DNA from: Rhodocyclaceae bacterium
Lineage (GTDB): Bacteria; Pseudomonadota; Gammaproteobacteria; Burkholderiales; Rhodocyclaceae
DNA length: 46,355 nucleotides
Direction: 5' to 3'
NCBI GenBank assembly: GCA_022072095.1
Contig: JAJVIJ010000001.1
Location: 1-46,355 of the forward strand
Shown one piece after another: positions 22,252-30,470 of this stretch (position 1 is the first letter of the stretch; every line of letters begins with the position of its first letter). The notes beneath the pieces are model-generated. The model was not told where the DNA came from. It was given only the letters and a program-made list of their open reading frames with translations, and ran no database searches. A program made the translations under genes and the position numbers.

Positions 22252-22280
22252 CTGACTTGGGCCGGGGATTTGACTAGAAT
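22252..22280 (+). promoter_or_regulatory. Possible sigma-70 promoter upstream of hrcA
   Basis: CTGACT (22252-22257) and TAGAAT (22275-22280) are separated by 17 bp in the nadK-hrcA divergent gap. The -10 matches well and the -35 weakly. It would leave a leader of about 130 nt before the hrcA ATG. No CIRCE inverted repeat was recognised between this site and the gene. Confidence 0.35.
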
Positions 22281-22416
22281 GCCCGGTGCTTTGACCGAAG
22301 TGGTCGCGACCGGCCGTCGCCGCAGGTTCGCGCATGTTGTCCGTGGCGCCCCCTGTTCAAGGCGCCTTTCCTGTTCGATTTGTCGTCACACCAAGCAATG
22401 GAGATGGGTTCGAGCC

Positions 22417-23439
22417 ATGTTGGATGAGCGCGCGCGCCTATTGCTGAAGGTCCTGATCGAGCGCTACATCGCCGAGGGCCAACCCGTCGGTTCGCGGGCG
22501 CTGTCCAAGGTATCCGGGCTCGACCTGTCGCCGGCGACCATCCGCAACGTCATGGCGGATCTCGAAGAGCAGGGCTATATCGCCAGCCCGCACACCTCGG
22601 CCGGCCGCGTGCCGACCGCGCGCGGCTATCGGTTCTTTGTAGACAGCCTGCTGGTCGTGAAACCGCTGGAGCGTGGTGAGCTCGACGAAATGGAAGGCCA
22701 GCTGCGGCCGGCCGAACCGGAACGGTTGATCGCCCATGCCTCCAGCCTGCTGTCCGAGCTGACCCATTTTGCCGGCGTGGTGGTGGCGCCGCGGCGCGCA
22801 CGGCCGATCATCCGTCACATCGAGTTCTTGAGCCTGTCGGAAAAACGCATCCTGCTCATCATCGTCACCGAGGATGGCGAGGTACAGAATCGCATCCTGT
22901 TTTCCGACCGGCGTGTCGAGCAGAACGATTTGGTTGCGGCGACGAACCTGTTCAACGAACATTTTGCGGGGCGCACGCTGGAGGACATCCAGGCGCGCCT
23001 CAAGGACGAAGTGAAGCAGTTGCGCGCCGACATGATCGCGCTCATGACCGCCGCAGTCGAGGCCGGCTCGGAGGTCATGCAGGACACGACCACACAGTAC
23101 GTCGTGTCCGGCGAACGCCACCTGCTCGAAGTCGACGACCTGTCCTCCAATCTGGATCGCTTGCGCGAACTGTTCGGGCTGTTCGATCAGCGCAGCAGCC
23201 TGATCTGGTTGCTGGACCTCGCCAGCCGCGCCGAGGGCGTGCAGATCTTCATCGGCCAGGAATCCGGCCTGGCACCGCTGGACGAATGCAGTGTGGTCGC
23301 GGCTCCCTTCGATGTCGAGGGCCAGGTCGTCGGCACGGTCGGCGTCATCGGGCCGACCCGCATGGCCTATTCGCGCGTGATCCCGATCGTGGATATCACC
23401 GCGCGCCTGCTTTCCAGCGCCCTGTCATCTCGTCACTGA
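22417..23439 (+). CDS. hrcA: Heat-inducible transcription repressor HrcA
   Basis: HrcA represses groE and dnaK operons by binding CIRCE elements. The 340-residue protein starts [21 protein letters not shown] with a winged helix ([49 protein letters not shown]), a GAF-like domain and the C-terminal [21 protein letters not shown]. The upstream open frame back to 22270 is not conserved. The dnaK-grpE genes that often accompany hrcA are not in the window; hemH follows after 12 bp. Confidence 0.95.
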   Translation: MLDERARLLLKVLIERYIAEGQPVGSRALSKVSGLDLSPATIRNVMADLEEQGYIASPHTSAGRVPTARGYRFFVDSLLVVKPLERGELDEMEGQLRPAEPERLIAHASSLLSELTHFAGVVVAPRRARPIIRHIEFLSLSEKRILLIIVTEDGEVQNRILFSDRRVEQNDLVAATNLFNEHFAGRTLEDIQARLKDEVKQLRADMIALMTAAVEAGSEVMQDTTTQYVVSGERHLLEVDDLSSNLDRLRELFGLFDQRSSLIWLLDLASRAEGVQIFIGQESGLAPLDECSVVAAPFDVEGQVVGTVGVIGPTRMAYSRVIPIVDITARLLSSALSSRH

Positions 23440-23451
23440 AGGAGGCGGGCC

Positions 23452-24453
23452 ATGGTCATCGAGCCGGCTGCGCCCGTGGTGGTGCTCGTCAATCTGGGCA
23501 CGCCGACTGCGCCCACGGCTTCTGCGGTGCGGCGGTTTCTCGCCGAGTTCCTGTCCGACCACCGCGTCGTCGAACTGCCCGCGCTCGTCTGGCAGCCGAT
23601 CCTGCGTGGCATCGTGCTGCGTACGCGCCCGCGCCGGTCCGCGGAAAAATATGCGCAGATCTGGCTGCCCGAAGGCTCTCCGCTCGCGGTCTACACCGCG
23701 CGCCAGGCCGAACTGTTGCGCATGCGCCTGGCGACACTCGGCCGCGAAGGTGTCCGTGTCGAATGGGCCATGCGCTACGGCGAACCGCAGCTGGAACGGC
23801 TGCTCGGTCGTCTGCATGCCGAGGGCTGCAGGCGTCTGTTGATCCTGCCGCTCTATCCGCAATATGCGGGCAGCACCACCGGCGCCGTGTTCGATGTCGT
23901 CGCCCGGCACATGCTCCGCTGGCGCGACCAGCCCGATCTGCGTCTGCTTCGCGGCTTCGCCGATGCGCCGGAATATGTCGAGGCGCTTGCTCACAGCGTG
24001 CGCGAACACTGGGCTCGGCACGGGCGTGGCGAGCGCCTGCTCATCAGCTTCCACGGTGTGCCGGTTCGGGCGATCGAGCTTGGCGATGCCTACGCGCGCG
24101 AGTGCGAGCGCACCACGTCGCGGCTTGCCGAAGCCCTGCAATTGCGGACCGAGCAGTTCGTGCTGGGCTATCAGTCGCGGTTCGGAAAGGCGCGTTGGTT
24201 GGGGCCGGCCACGATCGAGGTCGCGCGCGCGCTCGCCGGACAGGGTGTCCGGCGCCTCGATGTCGTGTGCCCGGGCTTCGTCTCGGATTGTGTCGAGACG
24301 CTGGAGGAGCTGGATCTGGAGTGCAGGCAGGCCTTCCTGGCGGCCGGCGGCGCAGAATTCCACCGCGTCCCTTGCCTGAACGACAGGCATGAATGGATCG
24401 CTGCGCTGGCTGCCCTGGTCGGCCGCGAATGGGGTGACGGCAGCGCTGCCTGA
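23452..24453 (+). CDS. hemH: Ferrochelatase HemH
   Basis: HemH inserts ferrous iron into protoporphyrin IX, the last step of heme synthesis. The 333-residue enzyme shows VVLVNLGTPTAPTASAVRRFLAEFLSD at the start, the catalytic histidine in LISFHGVPVR, and the C-terminal signature VVCPGFVSDCVETLEEL. A strong Shine-Dalgarno AAGGAGG sits 6 bp before the ATG, and the gene begins 12 bp after hrcA, so they are likely cotranscribed. It converges on the AP2-domain gene with a 10-bp gap. Confidence 0.96.
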   Translation: MVIEPAAPVVVLVNLGTPTAPTASAVRRFLAEFLSDHRVVELPALVWQPILRGIVLRTRPRRSAEKYAQIWLPEGSPLAVYTARQAELLRMRLATLGREGVRVEWAMRYGEPQLERLLGRLHAEGCRRLLILPLYPQYAGSTTGAVFDVVARHMLRWRDQPDLRLLRGFADAPEYVEALAHSVREHWARHGRGERLLISFHGVPVRAIELGDAYARECERTTSRLAEALQLRTEQFVLGYQSRFGKARWLGPATIEVARALAGQGVRRLDVVCPGFVSDCVETLEELDLECRQAFLAAGGAEFHRVPCLNDRHEWIAALAALVGREWGDGSAA

Positions 24454-24463
24454 GCGCGAGCGT

Positions 24464-25000
24464 CTAGGCCATCGCCGCCATGGTTTCGGACGGGCCGTGT
24501 GCGCGCGGCCCACGTGTGCGCCCGCGGCGCGCGGCGCCCGGATCGAAGGAACCATCAAGCCGCTTCAGCGCGTCCTGTCGGGCTTTCAACGCCAGCTTGA
24601 ACGCGCCGTCCTCGCCATACTTGTTGATCGAAAACTTGACCCGTTTGCGTTTGCCGTTCGGCAGAGGCCAGGACGCCACCCAGAACCAGCGCTGCTTCTC
24701 CTTCGGCAGGTTGGTGGTTTCGGAGGCGCAATAGCGGCATACGCCGACGACGCCCGAGCGGTTGTTGCTCTTGACGATGTTCGAGTATTCGCGCAGGGAA
24801 AACGGCGGGAAGCGCGCGATCAGGTCGTCACGAAATTGACGTGCGGCCACGAATGCCTTCTGCTTGCCGCCGAAGACGCCATCGCTGAAGTGTTTGCGGT
24901 GGATCACGCCGCGCCGCTGGATCGTCACCAGCCAGCCATGCGTGCGGCTCGCGGCATTGTCGACACGGCTGATGCCATATGTGGAAGTGTTGCGGCCCAA
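24464..25000 (-). CDS. AP2-domain DNA-binding protein
   Basis: The 178-residue basic protein contains an AP2/ERF-like beta-sheet domain in its second half (NNRSGVVGVCRY, then FWVASWPLPNGKRKRVKFSINKYGEDGAFKLALKAR). A similar shorter stretch near residues 20-50 (HGWLVTIQRRGVIHRKHFSD) suggests a degenerate first copy. In bacteria and phages such domains occur in homing endonucleases, integrases and small DNA-binding proteins. No nuclease motif is seen here. The start is a TTG at 25000 preceded by AGGGAGA at good spacing; the frame is open to 25219, but that part is arginine/serine-rich and unlike the protein. The role is unknown. Confidence 0.75.
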   Translation of the reverse strand: MGRNTSTYGISRVDNAASRTHGWLVTIQRRGVIHRKHFSDGVFGGKQKAFVAARQFRDDLIARFPPFSLREYSNIVKSNNRSGVVGVCRYCASETTNLPKEKQRWFWVASWPLPNGKRKRVKFSINKYGEDGAFKLALKARQDALKRLDGSFDPGAARRGRTRGPRAHGPSETMAAMA

Positions 25001-25152
25001 GATGATCTCCCTGTCGGATCTGAGTGCGCTTGGCCCAAATCTTCGGCGGGGCAATACGGAACTTGAGCGATCATCGATCGGAACGCGAACGGTCGGAACG
25101 CAAACAGGCCGAAACCGGCCAGACCGGCTCCCGCTTCGTGCCTGGCGCTCGC

Positions 25153-25176
25153 GCCGGCGTGACAGGGAACGCCGGC
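25153..25176. terminator. Hairpin between the CHRD gene and the AP2 gene
   Basis: A perfect 7-bp stem GCCGGCG/CGCCGGC with a 10-base loop lies about 54 bp past the TGA of the CHRD/PEP-CTERM frame. It could end that transcript, but it has no T-run. Confidence 0.35.
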
Positions 25177-25229
25177 GGTCAAACGACCCTTGCGGAGATA
25201 TATGCAGGGGTCGTAACAAGCGGGTCGTT

Positions 25230-25814
25230 TCAGCGTCGCCGAAGACGCCGACCGCCCACGAAGCCCATCAGTCCCAGGCCGCCGAGCATCAGCGCCCAGC
25301 TCCCCGGCTCCGGCACCACCACGACCGGGGTCAACTGGCCACGGATCTCGCCCACTCCGTCGAAGGTGGTATGGATATTGACCTAGGTCATGCCGGACAG
25401 CAGTGCCATCTCATGCATTTCGGGAAACGGTCCGAGCGGGCTGGCGAAGTAGGAGAACGAGCCGCTGGCGGAAAAAATCGGTGCCGGCAGACCCAGCACC
25501 ACGGCGCCGGACACACCCGCTGCTCCGACATGAATGTGCTGTGCGGTGATTGCGCCCATCAGTCCCGTGCCGGACATCGACATCAGCGTGAAGAGATTGC
25601 TGACGTCGTCGTACCGGAAGACACCGGCTCCGAATGCCGCGGACGGGCCGGTGACGGGGGCGCGCTTGCCCGCTACCACCGGGTCGGACGAAGCGGCGAT
25701 CTCCCCGGCCTGGTCCATGAACAGGGTAAAGTCGTGCAAGGCCGCCTGAGCTGCAAAGGGAGCGGCGGCCGCCGCCACGACGGACAGTTTGACGAACGGA
25801 ACTAGCGTGCGCAT
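25230..25814 (-). pseudogene. CHRD-domain protein with PEP-CTERM sorting signal, interrupted by an amber codon
   Basis: The first 143 codons encode a signal peptide (LSVVAAAAAPFAAQA) and a CHRD domain (FTLFMDQAGE, GAITAQHIHVGAAGVSGAVVLGL) and stop at a TAG at 25383-25385. Past the TAG the same frame continues without break: VNIHTTFDGVGEIRGQL completes the CHRD domain, and VPEPGSWALML plus a hydrophobic helix and a basic tail form a PEP-CTERM signal, ending in TGA at 25230-25232. CHRD domains normally have an aromatic residue (TYVNIHT) where the TAG stands, so a TAT or TAC to TAG change is likely. PEP-CTERM proteins are sorted to the cell surface by exosortase. A good GAGGAGG ribosome site precedes the ATG. 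It could be a recent nonsense mutation, a sequencing error or suppressed read-through. Confidence 0.85.
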
Positions 25815-25908
25815 CGGGAGCCTCCTCGATCAAATCCATGTGAACAATGCCCCACCTCGATGGCGGGCGGACTCAGTCGACGCATAGCCTCCCAACTTAC
25901 GCGCCAGC

Positions 25909-25930
25909 GGTCGCTGCAACGCGACCTTTT
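25909..25930 (+). terminator. Hairpin between earP and the CHRD gene
   Basis: GGTCGC, loop TGCAAC, GCGACC, then TTTT on the plus strand. Both flanking genes run on the minus strand, so as a terminator it points the wrong way for them; it may stop antisense transcription or be fortuitous. Confidence 0.3.
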
Positions 25931-25960
25931 GCGCAACTTCGCCATAGGTCGAGACCGATG

Positions 25961-27199
25961 TCAAGCACCGTCCGTCCGGTGGGTGCGAAGCGATGCGCAA
26001 AAGCGCGTGAGCTGCGTCGCGAGATCGGTCTGGCTGGCCAATGCCTCGGTTCGCCTGGCAGCCGCGCCGGCCAGCTCGGGCAGGCAGGCGGTGAGGCGCG
26101 CCCAGCAAGCGGCAAAATCTCCGGCTGTACCCAGGCCGTTCCAGGCCAGCGTGCATTCGTTCAGGACCGCTGCGTACGCCGCGTCGATGCCCTCGCCATA
26201 GCGCGCGAGAAAGGCCCGCAGCTTGGCCGCGTGCGCGCCGTCGGCCTGAGGGTAGATCTGCCAGATGAACGGCCGCGCGGCCCACAGCGCACGCACCAGT
26301 GAATCTTCGCCGCGCACGAAATTCAGGTCACAGGCCCACAGCAGCCGGTCATAGTCATCCTGCGGCAGGAAGGGCATGGTGACGATATCGAGCGCGCCCC
26401 AGCGCACCTCGTGGCCGACGGCGAGCCGGTCGGCACCGACATGCCGCGCCAGTGCGGCCCGTGCGACCCCCTCCGGCACCAGACAGCGCAGCCGCGCCTT
26501 ACCCTGCGCCCAGGCAGCCAGGGCCCCCTCGGCGGGCTGGTAACAGAACAGCGAGATGGTCAGTTGCCCCGGTTCCGGCGGCCGCAGCCCGAATTCTTCA
26601 AGGAACTCGGCCTGCCCGCGCATGCGCGCCGCGTCGCGCCGCGCGAACAGATCCGCCTCCCGCAGGAGGCCGCCGGTGCGGTCGGTCCAGCCCGGAAAAA
26701 AGTAGTAGCGCGGCAGCGCGCCACGCACCGGCGGCGACGGCAGCCGGTGACAGGTCTCGACCCAGGTCTCGGCGCTCAGGTACTCGAACACGATCCAGGT
26801 CGGAGGCGGCGCCGACCCTTGCCATGGCGCGCGCTCCAGTACCTCGAGCACCGGGTCCGGAAGGCCCGAGCCGAAGGCCTCGATCAGCACCTCCGCCAGC
26901 GGCTCGGTGAACGGGTCGCGCGGCCAGTGCCGCACCCTTACGCCGCGGACAAGCGCCGAGGGCTCGCCCGGCACGTAGGCGGGCTCGATGCGCGCCAGCG
27001 CCTCGGGGGCGTCGAGCCACAGACGCACCTGCGCGGCGTGCTCGGCGACGAGCTGGCGGGCGAGCCGGAAACACACACCGATGTCACCGAGGTTGTCGAT
27101 CACCCGGCAAAAAATATCGAAGCTCGCGGGGACCGCACGGGCCGATGCCGCGGCCTCGCCGGGATCGCGCCAATCGGGCTCGTCTATACTGGCCGGCAT
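25961..27199 (-). CDS. earP: EF-P arginine rhamnosyltransferase EarP
   Basis: EarP transfers rhamnose from dTDP-rhamnose to an arginine at the tip of elongation factor P, which lets EF-P rescue ribosomes at polyproline. The 412-residue GT-B enzyme has the N-terminal CRVIDNLGDIGVCFRLARQL with the aspartates known to be catalytic in the family. The C-terminal donor site LNFVRGEDSLVRALWAARPFIWQIYPQ contains the conserved glutamate. The ATG at 27199 gives about 28 residues before the conserved core; a later start is possible. efp, the usual neighbour, is not in the window. It diverges from the carboxypeptidase gene with only 24 bp between start codons. Confidence 0.93.
   Translation of the reverse strand: MPASIDEPDWRDPGEAAASARAVPASFDIFCRVIDNLGDIGVCFRLARQLVAEHAAQVRLWLDAPEALARIEPAYVPGEPSALVRGVRVRHWPRDPFTEPLAEVLIEAFGSGLPDPVLEVLERAPWQGSAPPPTWIVFEYLSAETWVETCHRLPSPPVRGALPRYYFFPGWTDRTGGLLREADLFARRDAARMRGQAEFLEEFGLRPPEPGQLTISLFCYQPAEGALAAWAQGKARLRCLVPEGVARAALARHVGADRLAVGHEVRWGALDIVTMPFLPQDDYDRLLWACDLNFVRGEDSLVRALWAARPFIWQIYPQADGAHAAKLRAFLARYGEGIDAAYAAVLNECTLAWNGLGTAGDFAACWARLTACLPELAGAAARRTEALASQTDLATQLTRFCASLRTHRTDGA
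27185..27190 (+). promoter_or_regulatory. Possible -10 box for the M14 carboxypeptidase gene
   Basis: TATACT lies 33 bp upstream of the ATG at 27224, inside the start of divergent earP. No -35 match at 17 bp. The gap between the two genes is so short that their promoters must overlap coding sequence. Confidence 0.3.
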
Positions 27200-27223
27200 C
27201 ACAGTCAGGCAGCGTGCAATTCG

Positions 27224-28357
27224 ATGAGCATAAGGATCAGCAGCCATTTCGACAGCGGCGCAATCGACGTGGTCGAGGCCACGCATGCGGAAGCCGTACG
27301 CGTCCGCATCCGGCGCGATTCGCACGCCGAATTTCGCCAATGGTTTTACTTCCGCATGCAAGGTGGCGACGGCCGGAACTGCCGGATTGTCGTCGACAAC
27401 GCCGGTGAATGCACCTATGCCGAGGGTTGGCGTGATTACCGGGCGCTGGCCTCCTACGATCGCAAGACCTGGTTCCGCATCCCGCAGACCGACTACGATG
27501 GTCAGACGCTGACGATCAGCTTCACGCCCGCGCAGGACAGTGTCTACCTCGCCTACTTCGAGCCTTATTCCTGGGAGCGACACCTCGATCTGCTGGGCTG
27601 GGCCGATGCTTCACCGTGGGCACGCGTCACCGACCTCGGTTCGACCGTCGAGGGTCGCGACCTGAACGCAATCGTCGTCGGCGCAAGCCACGACAATCGC
27701 CAGCAGGTCTGGCTGATCGCGCGCCAGCACCCGGGCGAAACCATGGCCGAATGGTTCATCGAAGGACTGCTCGAGCGCCTGCTCGATGGCGCCGACCCGG
27801 TCGCACGCCGGCTGCGCACGGCCGCCACCTTGCACATCGTGCCGAACATGAACCCGGACGGATCGGTACGCGGCAATCTGCGCACCAACGCTGCCGGCGC
27901 CAATCTCAATCGCGAGTGGCTCGCGCCGGATCGCGCGCGCAGCCCGGAGGTCGCCGCGGTGCGCGCCGCGATGGCGGCAAGCGGTGTGCACTTCTTCCTG
28001 GATGTGCACGGCGACGAAACACTGCCCTACGTCTTTGCCGACGGCTGTACGATGCTGCCCGATCGCCCGGCCCTGCTGCGGGCGGCCGAACATGCCTTCC
28101 TCGATCGTTTCCGGGCCGCCAGCCCGGACTTCCAGACGCGTCACGGCTACGCGCCGGACCGCTTCAGCGACGAGCTCTACACGCTCGCCTCGAAATGGGT
28201 CGGCCGGCAATTCGGCTGTGTCGCACTGACGCTGGAAATGCCCTTCAAGGACAATGCCGATCTGCCCGACGGGCAATACGGCTGGAGTGCAGCGCGCAGC
28301 AAGCGGCTGGGCGCGGCCTTTCTCGAAGCGCTGTTGGCGCAGCTCGATTCGGCGTGA
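27224..28357 (+). CDS. M14 family zinc carboxypeptidase (cytosolic type)
   Basis: The 377-residue protein has a beta-sandwich N-terminal domain (about 1-120, with RQWFYFRMQGG and YFEPYSWERH) and an M14 peptidase domain. Zinc ligands are visible in ARQHPGETMAEWFIEGLL (His and Glu) and in FFLDVHGDE (His). The substrate-binding region is NMNPDGSVRGNLRTNAAGANLNREW. The catalytic glutamate is likely in LTLEMPFKDN. The layout matches the cytosolic carboxypeptidase-like (AGBL/CCP) bacterial group, which trims C-terminal amino acids or glutamate side chains. There is no signal peptide, so action in the cytosol is expected. Substrate is unknown. Confidence 0.92.
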   Translation: MSIRISSHFDSGAIDVVEATHAEAVRVRIRRDSHAEFRQWFYFRMQGGDGRNCRIVVDNAGECTYAEGWRDYRALASYDRKTWFRIPQTDYDGQTLTISFTPAQDSVYLAYFEPYSWERHLDLLGWADASPWARVTDLGSTVEGRDLNAIVVGASHDNRQQVWLIARQHPGETMAEWFIEGLLERLLDGADPVARRLRTAATLHIVPNMNPDGSVRGNLRTNAAGANLNREWLAPDRARSPEVAAVRAAMAASGVHFFLDVHGDETLPYVFADGCTMLPDRPALLRAAEHAFLDRFRAASPDFQTRHGYAPDRFSDELYTLASKWVGRQFGCVALTLEMPFKDNADLPDGQYGWSAARSKRLGAAFLEALLAQLDSA

Positions 28358-28381
28358 CCGGCGTCCGGACCGCGCTGGACC

Positions 28382-28395
28382 CGACCATTCGGTCG
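28382..28395. terminator. Small hairpin between convergent genes
   Basis: CGACC, loop ATTC, GGTCG in the 40-bp gap between the carboxypeptidase gene and the Bug receptor gene, which end head-on. The stem is short and there is no T-run. Confidence 0.3.
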
Positions 28396-28397
28396 TC

Positions 28398-29432
28398 TCA
28401 ATCCGCCTTGATGCCGGAGCGCCGGATCACCTCTGCCCAGCGCGCACGCTCGGCGCGCAGCAGCGTGGCGAATTGATCCGGCGTACCGCCGGCGGGCTCG
28501 GCGCCGCTCGCCAACAGCCGATTTCTGATCTCCGCGTCCGCCAGCACGCGGTTGATGGCCTGATTCAGTTCGGCAATCACCGGCGCGGGCGTGCCGGCTG
28601 GTGCCATGAAGCCGTTCCATGTGGTGGCGTCGAAGCCCGGAAAACCCTGCTCGGCAACGGTCGCCACTTCGGGCGCCACGATACTGCGGCGCGCATTCGA
28701 CACCGCGATCAGCCGCGCCTTGCCGGCGCGCACCAGCGGTTGCAGATTGGACAGCGCGGTAAACAAGGCGTCCACCTCGCCGCTGGCGAGCGCCTGCACT
28801 GCGGGAGGGCCACCGCTGTAGGGGATGTGCACGACATAGACGCCGGCCTGCATCTTCAGCAGCTCCATGGCCAGATGCGACAGCGAGCCATTGCCGACCG
28901 ATGCGTAGTTCAGGCGCCCGGGCCGGGCCTTGGCCAAATCGATCAGCGCCTTGAGCCCGTCCACTTTGAGGTCGGCGCGCACCGCCAGCACATTGGGCTG
29001 GGTCACCGCCAGCACCACCGGCAGCAGGTCGCGCGCCGGATCGTAGCCCAGCGCGGGAAACATCGCCGGCGCTACGGTCAGCGGGCCATTGAAACCGACA
29101 AGAAATGTATGACCGTCGGTCGCCTTGGCCACGATCCCCGCCGCGATCGTGCCGCCCGCCCCGGCCCGGTTTTCGACCACGACGCCCTGCGACCAGTGCT
29201 CCTTGAGTTTGTCTCCGATCACGCGCGCGACGAGATCGACGGAGCTGCCCGGCGGCGCCGGCACGATGAAGCGCAGCGGCCTGCCCGGCCAGGATTGGGC
29301 GTGGGCCGGGGCCGACACGAACGCGGCAGCAAGCAGCAGGATGCCGGCGGCCACCATCCCGCGCGCGCTCGCAGACAGGTGCCGCCGGATTCGTGAATGC
29401 CACCCGGGGCAACCATGTAAATAAGCGCTCAC
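28398..29432 (-). CDS. Bug-family (TctC-like) periplasmic substrate-binding protein
   Basis: The 344-residue protein has a signal peptide (MVAAGILLLAAAFVSAPAHAQ) and the Bug fold: WPGRPLRFIVPAPPGSSVDLVARVIGDKL, VVENRAGAGGTIAAGIVAKA, LNYASVGNGSLSHLAMELLK and WNGFMAPAGTPAPVIAELNQAI. Bug receptors bind carboxylates and similar solutes and are greatly expanded in Burkholderiales and relatives. Many are orphans without TctAB permease genes, as here. A GTG at 29432 overlaps the stop of the hydrolase gene; an in-frame ATG at 29357 sits directly before the signal sequence and may be the true start. Coupling to the hydrolase gene suggests a shared substrate pathway. Confidence 0.92.
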   Translation of the reverse strand: MSAYLHGCPGWHSRIRRHLSASARGMVAAGILLLAAAFVSAPAHAQSWPGRPLRFIVPAPPGSSVDLVARVIGDKLKEHWSQGVVVENRAGAGGTIAAGIVAKATDGHTFLVGFNGPLTVAPAMFPALGYDPARDLLPVVLAVTQPNVLAVRADLKVDGLKALIDLAKARPGRLNYASVGNGSLSHLAMELLKMQAGVYVVHIPYSGGPPAVQALASGEVDALFTALSNLQPLVRAGKARLIAVSNARRSIVAPEVATVAEQGFPGFDATTWNGFMAPAGTPAPVIAELNQAINRVLADAEIRNRLLASGAEPAGGTPDQFATLLRAERARWAEVIRRSGIKAD

Positions 29433-30340
29433 ATATGCTCCTGTGGCCGAATCTGCGCATATCTACGACCGTGTCTGGCGACGATATGGACCGCGGTCGG
29501 GGTGTTGAAATGGGTACCCAGAACGAGCACGTCCCGGTCGCAGCAGTCATCGACGAAGCGCGTGCGCGTGGCCACCGCCAGCGGCTTGTCACTGTCCCCG
29601 TGTTGTTGCCAGTCCGGCTCTGCGATCTGCACCGGGTGGATCATCATGTCGCCGGTGATGAAGGCCAGCGGTTTGCCGGCGGCCCCCAGCGCGACACTGC
29701 AATGCCCCGGCGTGTGGCCCGGCGTAGGCACCAGCCAGAGCTGATCGTCGATCTGGAAGGAGTCGTCCACCCATTCGACCTGGCCCGCCTCGATGATCGG
29801 CAGGATGTTCTGCTCGAGCACCGGGCCGCTGTGCGGGTCATCGCTGTGCTGCCAGGCGGCCCATTCGCGGCGGCTGAACAGATACTTGGCGCGCGGGAAG
29901 GTCGGCACCCAGCGCCCGTCGAGCAGACGCGTGTTCCAGCCGGTATGGTCCATATGCATATGGGTGCAGAACACGTAGTCGATCGCCTTCGGCAGGAAGC
30001 CGGCCGTGGCCAGTGCGTCGAGGTAACCACCGTTCCGGTCATTCCACTGCGGAAAGCCGGCGCCGCGCTTGTGATTGCCTATGCAGGTGTCGATCAGCAC
30101 GGTGTGATGGCGCGTGCGGACGACAAAGCTGTGGATGCTGAGCAGCATGCGCCGTTCGGCGTCGACGAAATGTGGCTGTAGCCAATCGAGGTGCGGGTCG
30201 AAATGTGCGCGATCCTTGCCGACATACAACGCCTTGGGGCTGAACGCCTCGACGGTGTCGATCACCTTCGTCACTTCGATGTCGCCGATACGCAGACGTT
30301 GGGGTCGGGCCAGGCCAGGGTTCAGGGTTGGAGCGTTCAT
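29429..30340 (-). CDS. MBL-fold metallo-hydrolase
   Basis: The 303-residue protein carries the metallo-beta-lactamase motif THMHMDHTGW, then the downstream zinc ligands in PTPGHTPGHCSVAL, FITGDMMIHPVQ and LGTHFNTPTAVHI. It has no signal peptide. The group includes lactonases and N-acyl homoserine lactone-like hydrolases; the exact substrate cannot be told from sequence. The ATG at 30340 has a CGGAG ribosome site upstream. Its stop overlaps the start of the Bug receptor gene, so they form an operon, perhaps for hydrolysis of a lactone or ester and capture of the product. Confidence 0.9.
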   Translation of the reverse strand: MNAPTLNPGLARPQRLRIGDIEVTKVIDTVEAFSPKALYVGKDRAHFDPHLDWLQPHFVDAERRMLLSIHSFVVRTRHHTVLIDTCIGNHKRGAGFPQWNDRNGGYLDALATAGFLPKAIDYVFCTHMHMDHTGWNTRLLDGRWVPTFPRAKYLFSRREWAAWQHSDDPHSGPVLEQNILPIIEAGQVEWVDDSFQIDDQLWLVPTPGHTPGHCSVALGAAGKPLAFITGDMMIHPVQIAEPDWQQHGDSDKPLAVATRTRFVDDCCDRDVLVLGTHFNTPTAVHIVARHGRRYAQIRPQEHM

Positions 30341-30383
30341 ACGAGAACTCCGGTAGGGGGAGCACCCGATTGTATAGGCGTAT

Positions 30384-30421
30384 GGGCGAGCCACCACGGC
30401 ATGCGCGCCGTGAGCTCGCCC
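30384..30421. repeat. Large interrupted hairpin upstream of the MBL hydrolase gene
   Basis: Outer arms GGGCGAGC (30384-30391) and GCTCGCCC (30414-30421) pair perfectly. Inside them CACGGC (30395-30400) and GCCGTG (30407-30412) pair around a six-base loop. The structure sits between fpr and the hydrolase gene, both on the minus strand. It may end the fpr transcript or form part of the hydrolase leader. Confidence 0.5.
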
Positions 30422-30430
30422 TTCACGCCG

Positions 30431-30448
30431 ACGCCCCACGTGGGGCGT
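30431..30448. terminator. 18-bp perfect palindrome downstream of fpr
   Basis: ACGCCCCAC followed at once by its reverse complement GTGGGGCGT, 22 bp past the fpr stop. It can form a strong hairpin after melting, or bind a dimeric protein. There is no T-run, so a terminator role is tentative. Confidence 0.4.
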
Positions 30449-30470
30449 GGTGGCACGGGTCGAATACGTG

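Noticed and set aside
22281-22416. Possible CIRCE element upstream of hrcA
   Set aside because: No TTAGCACTC/GAGTGCTAA-like pair is present; only a GGCGCC repeat near 22347-22370.
25383-25385. TAG in the CHRD gene as a pyrrolysine codon
   Set aside because: Pyrrolysine machinery is not expected in this type of bacterium and the site is not a methylamine methyltransferase.
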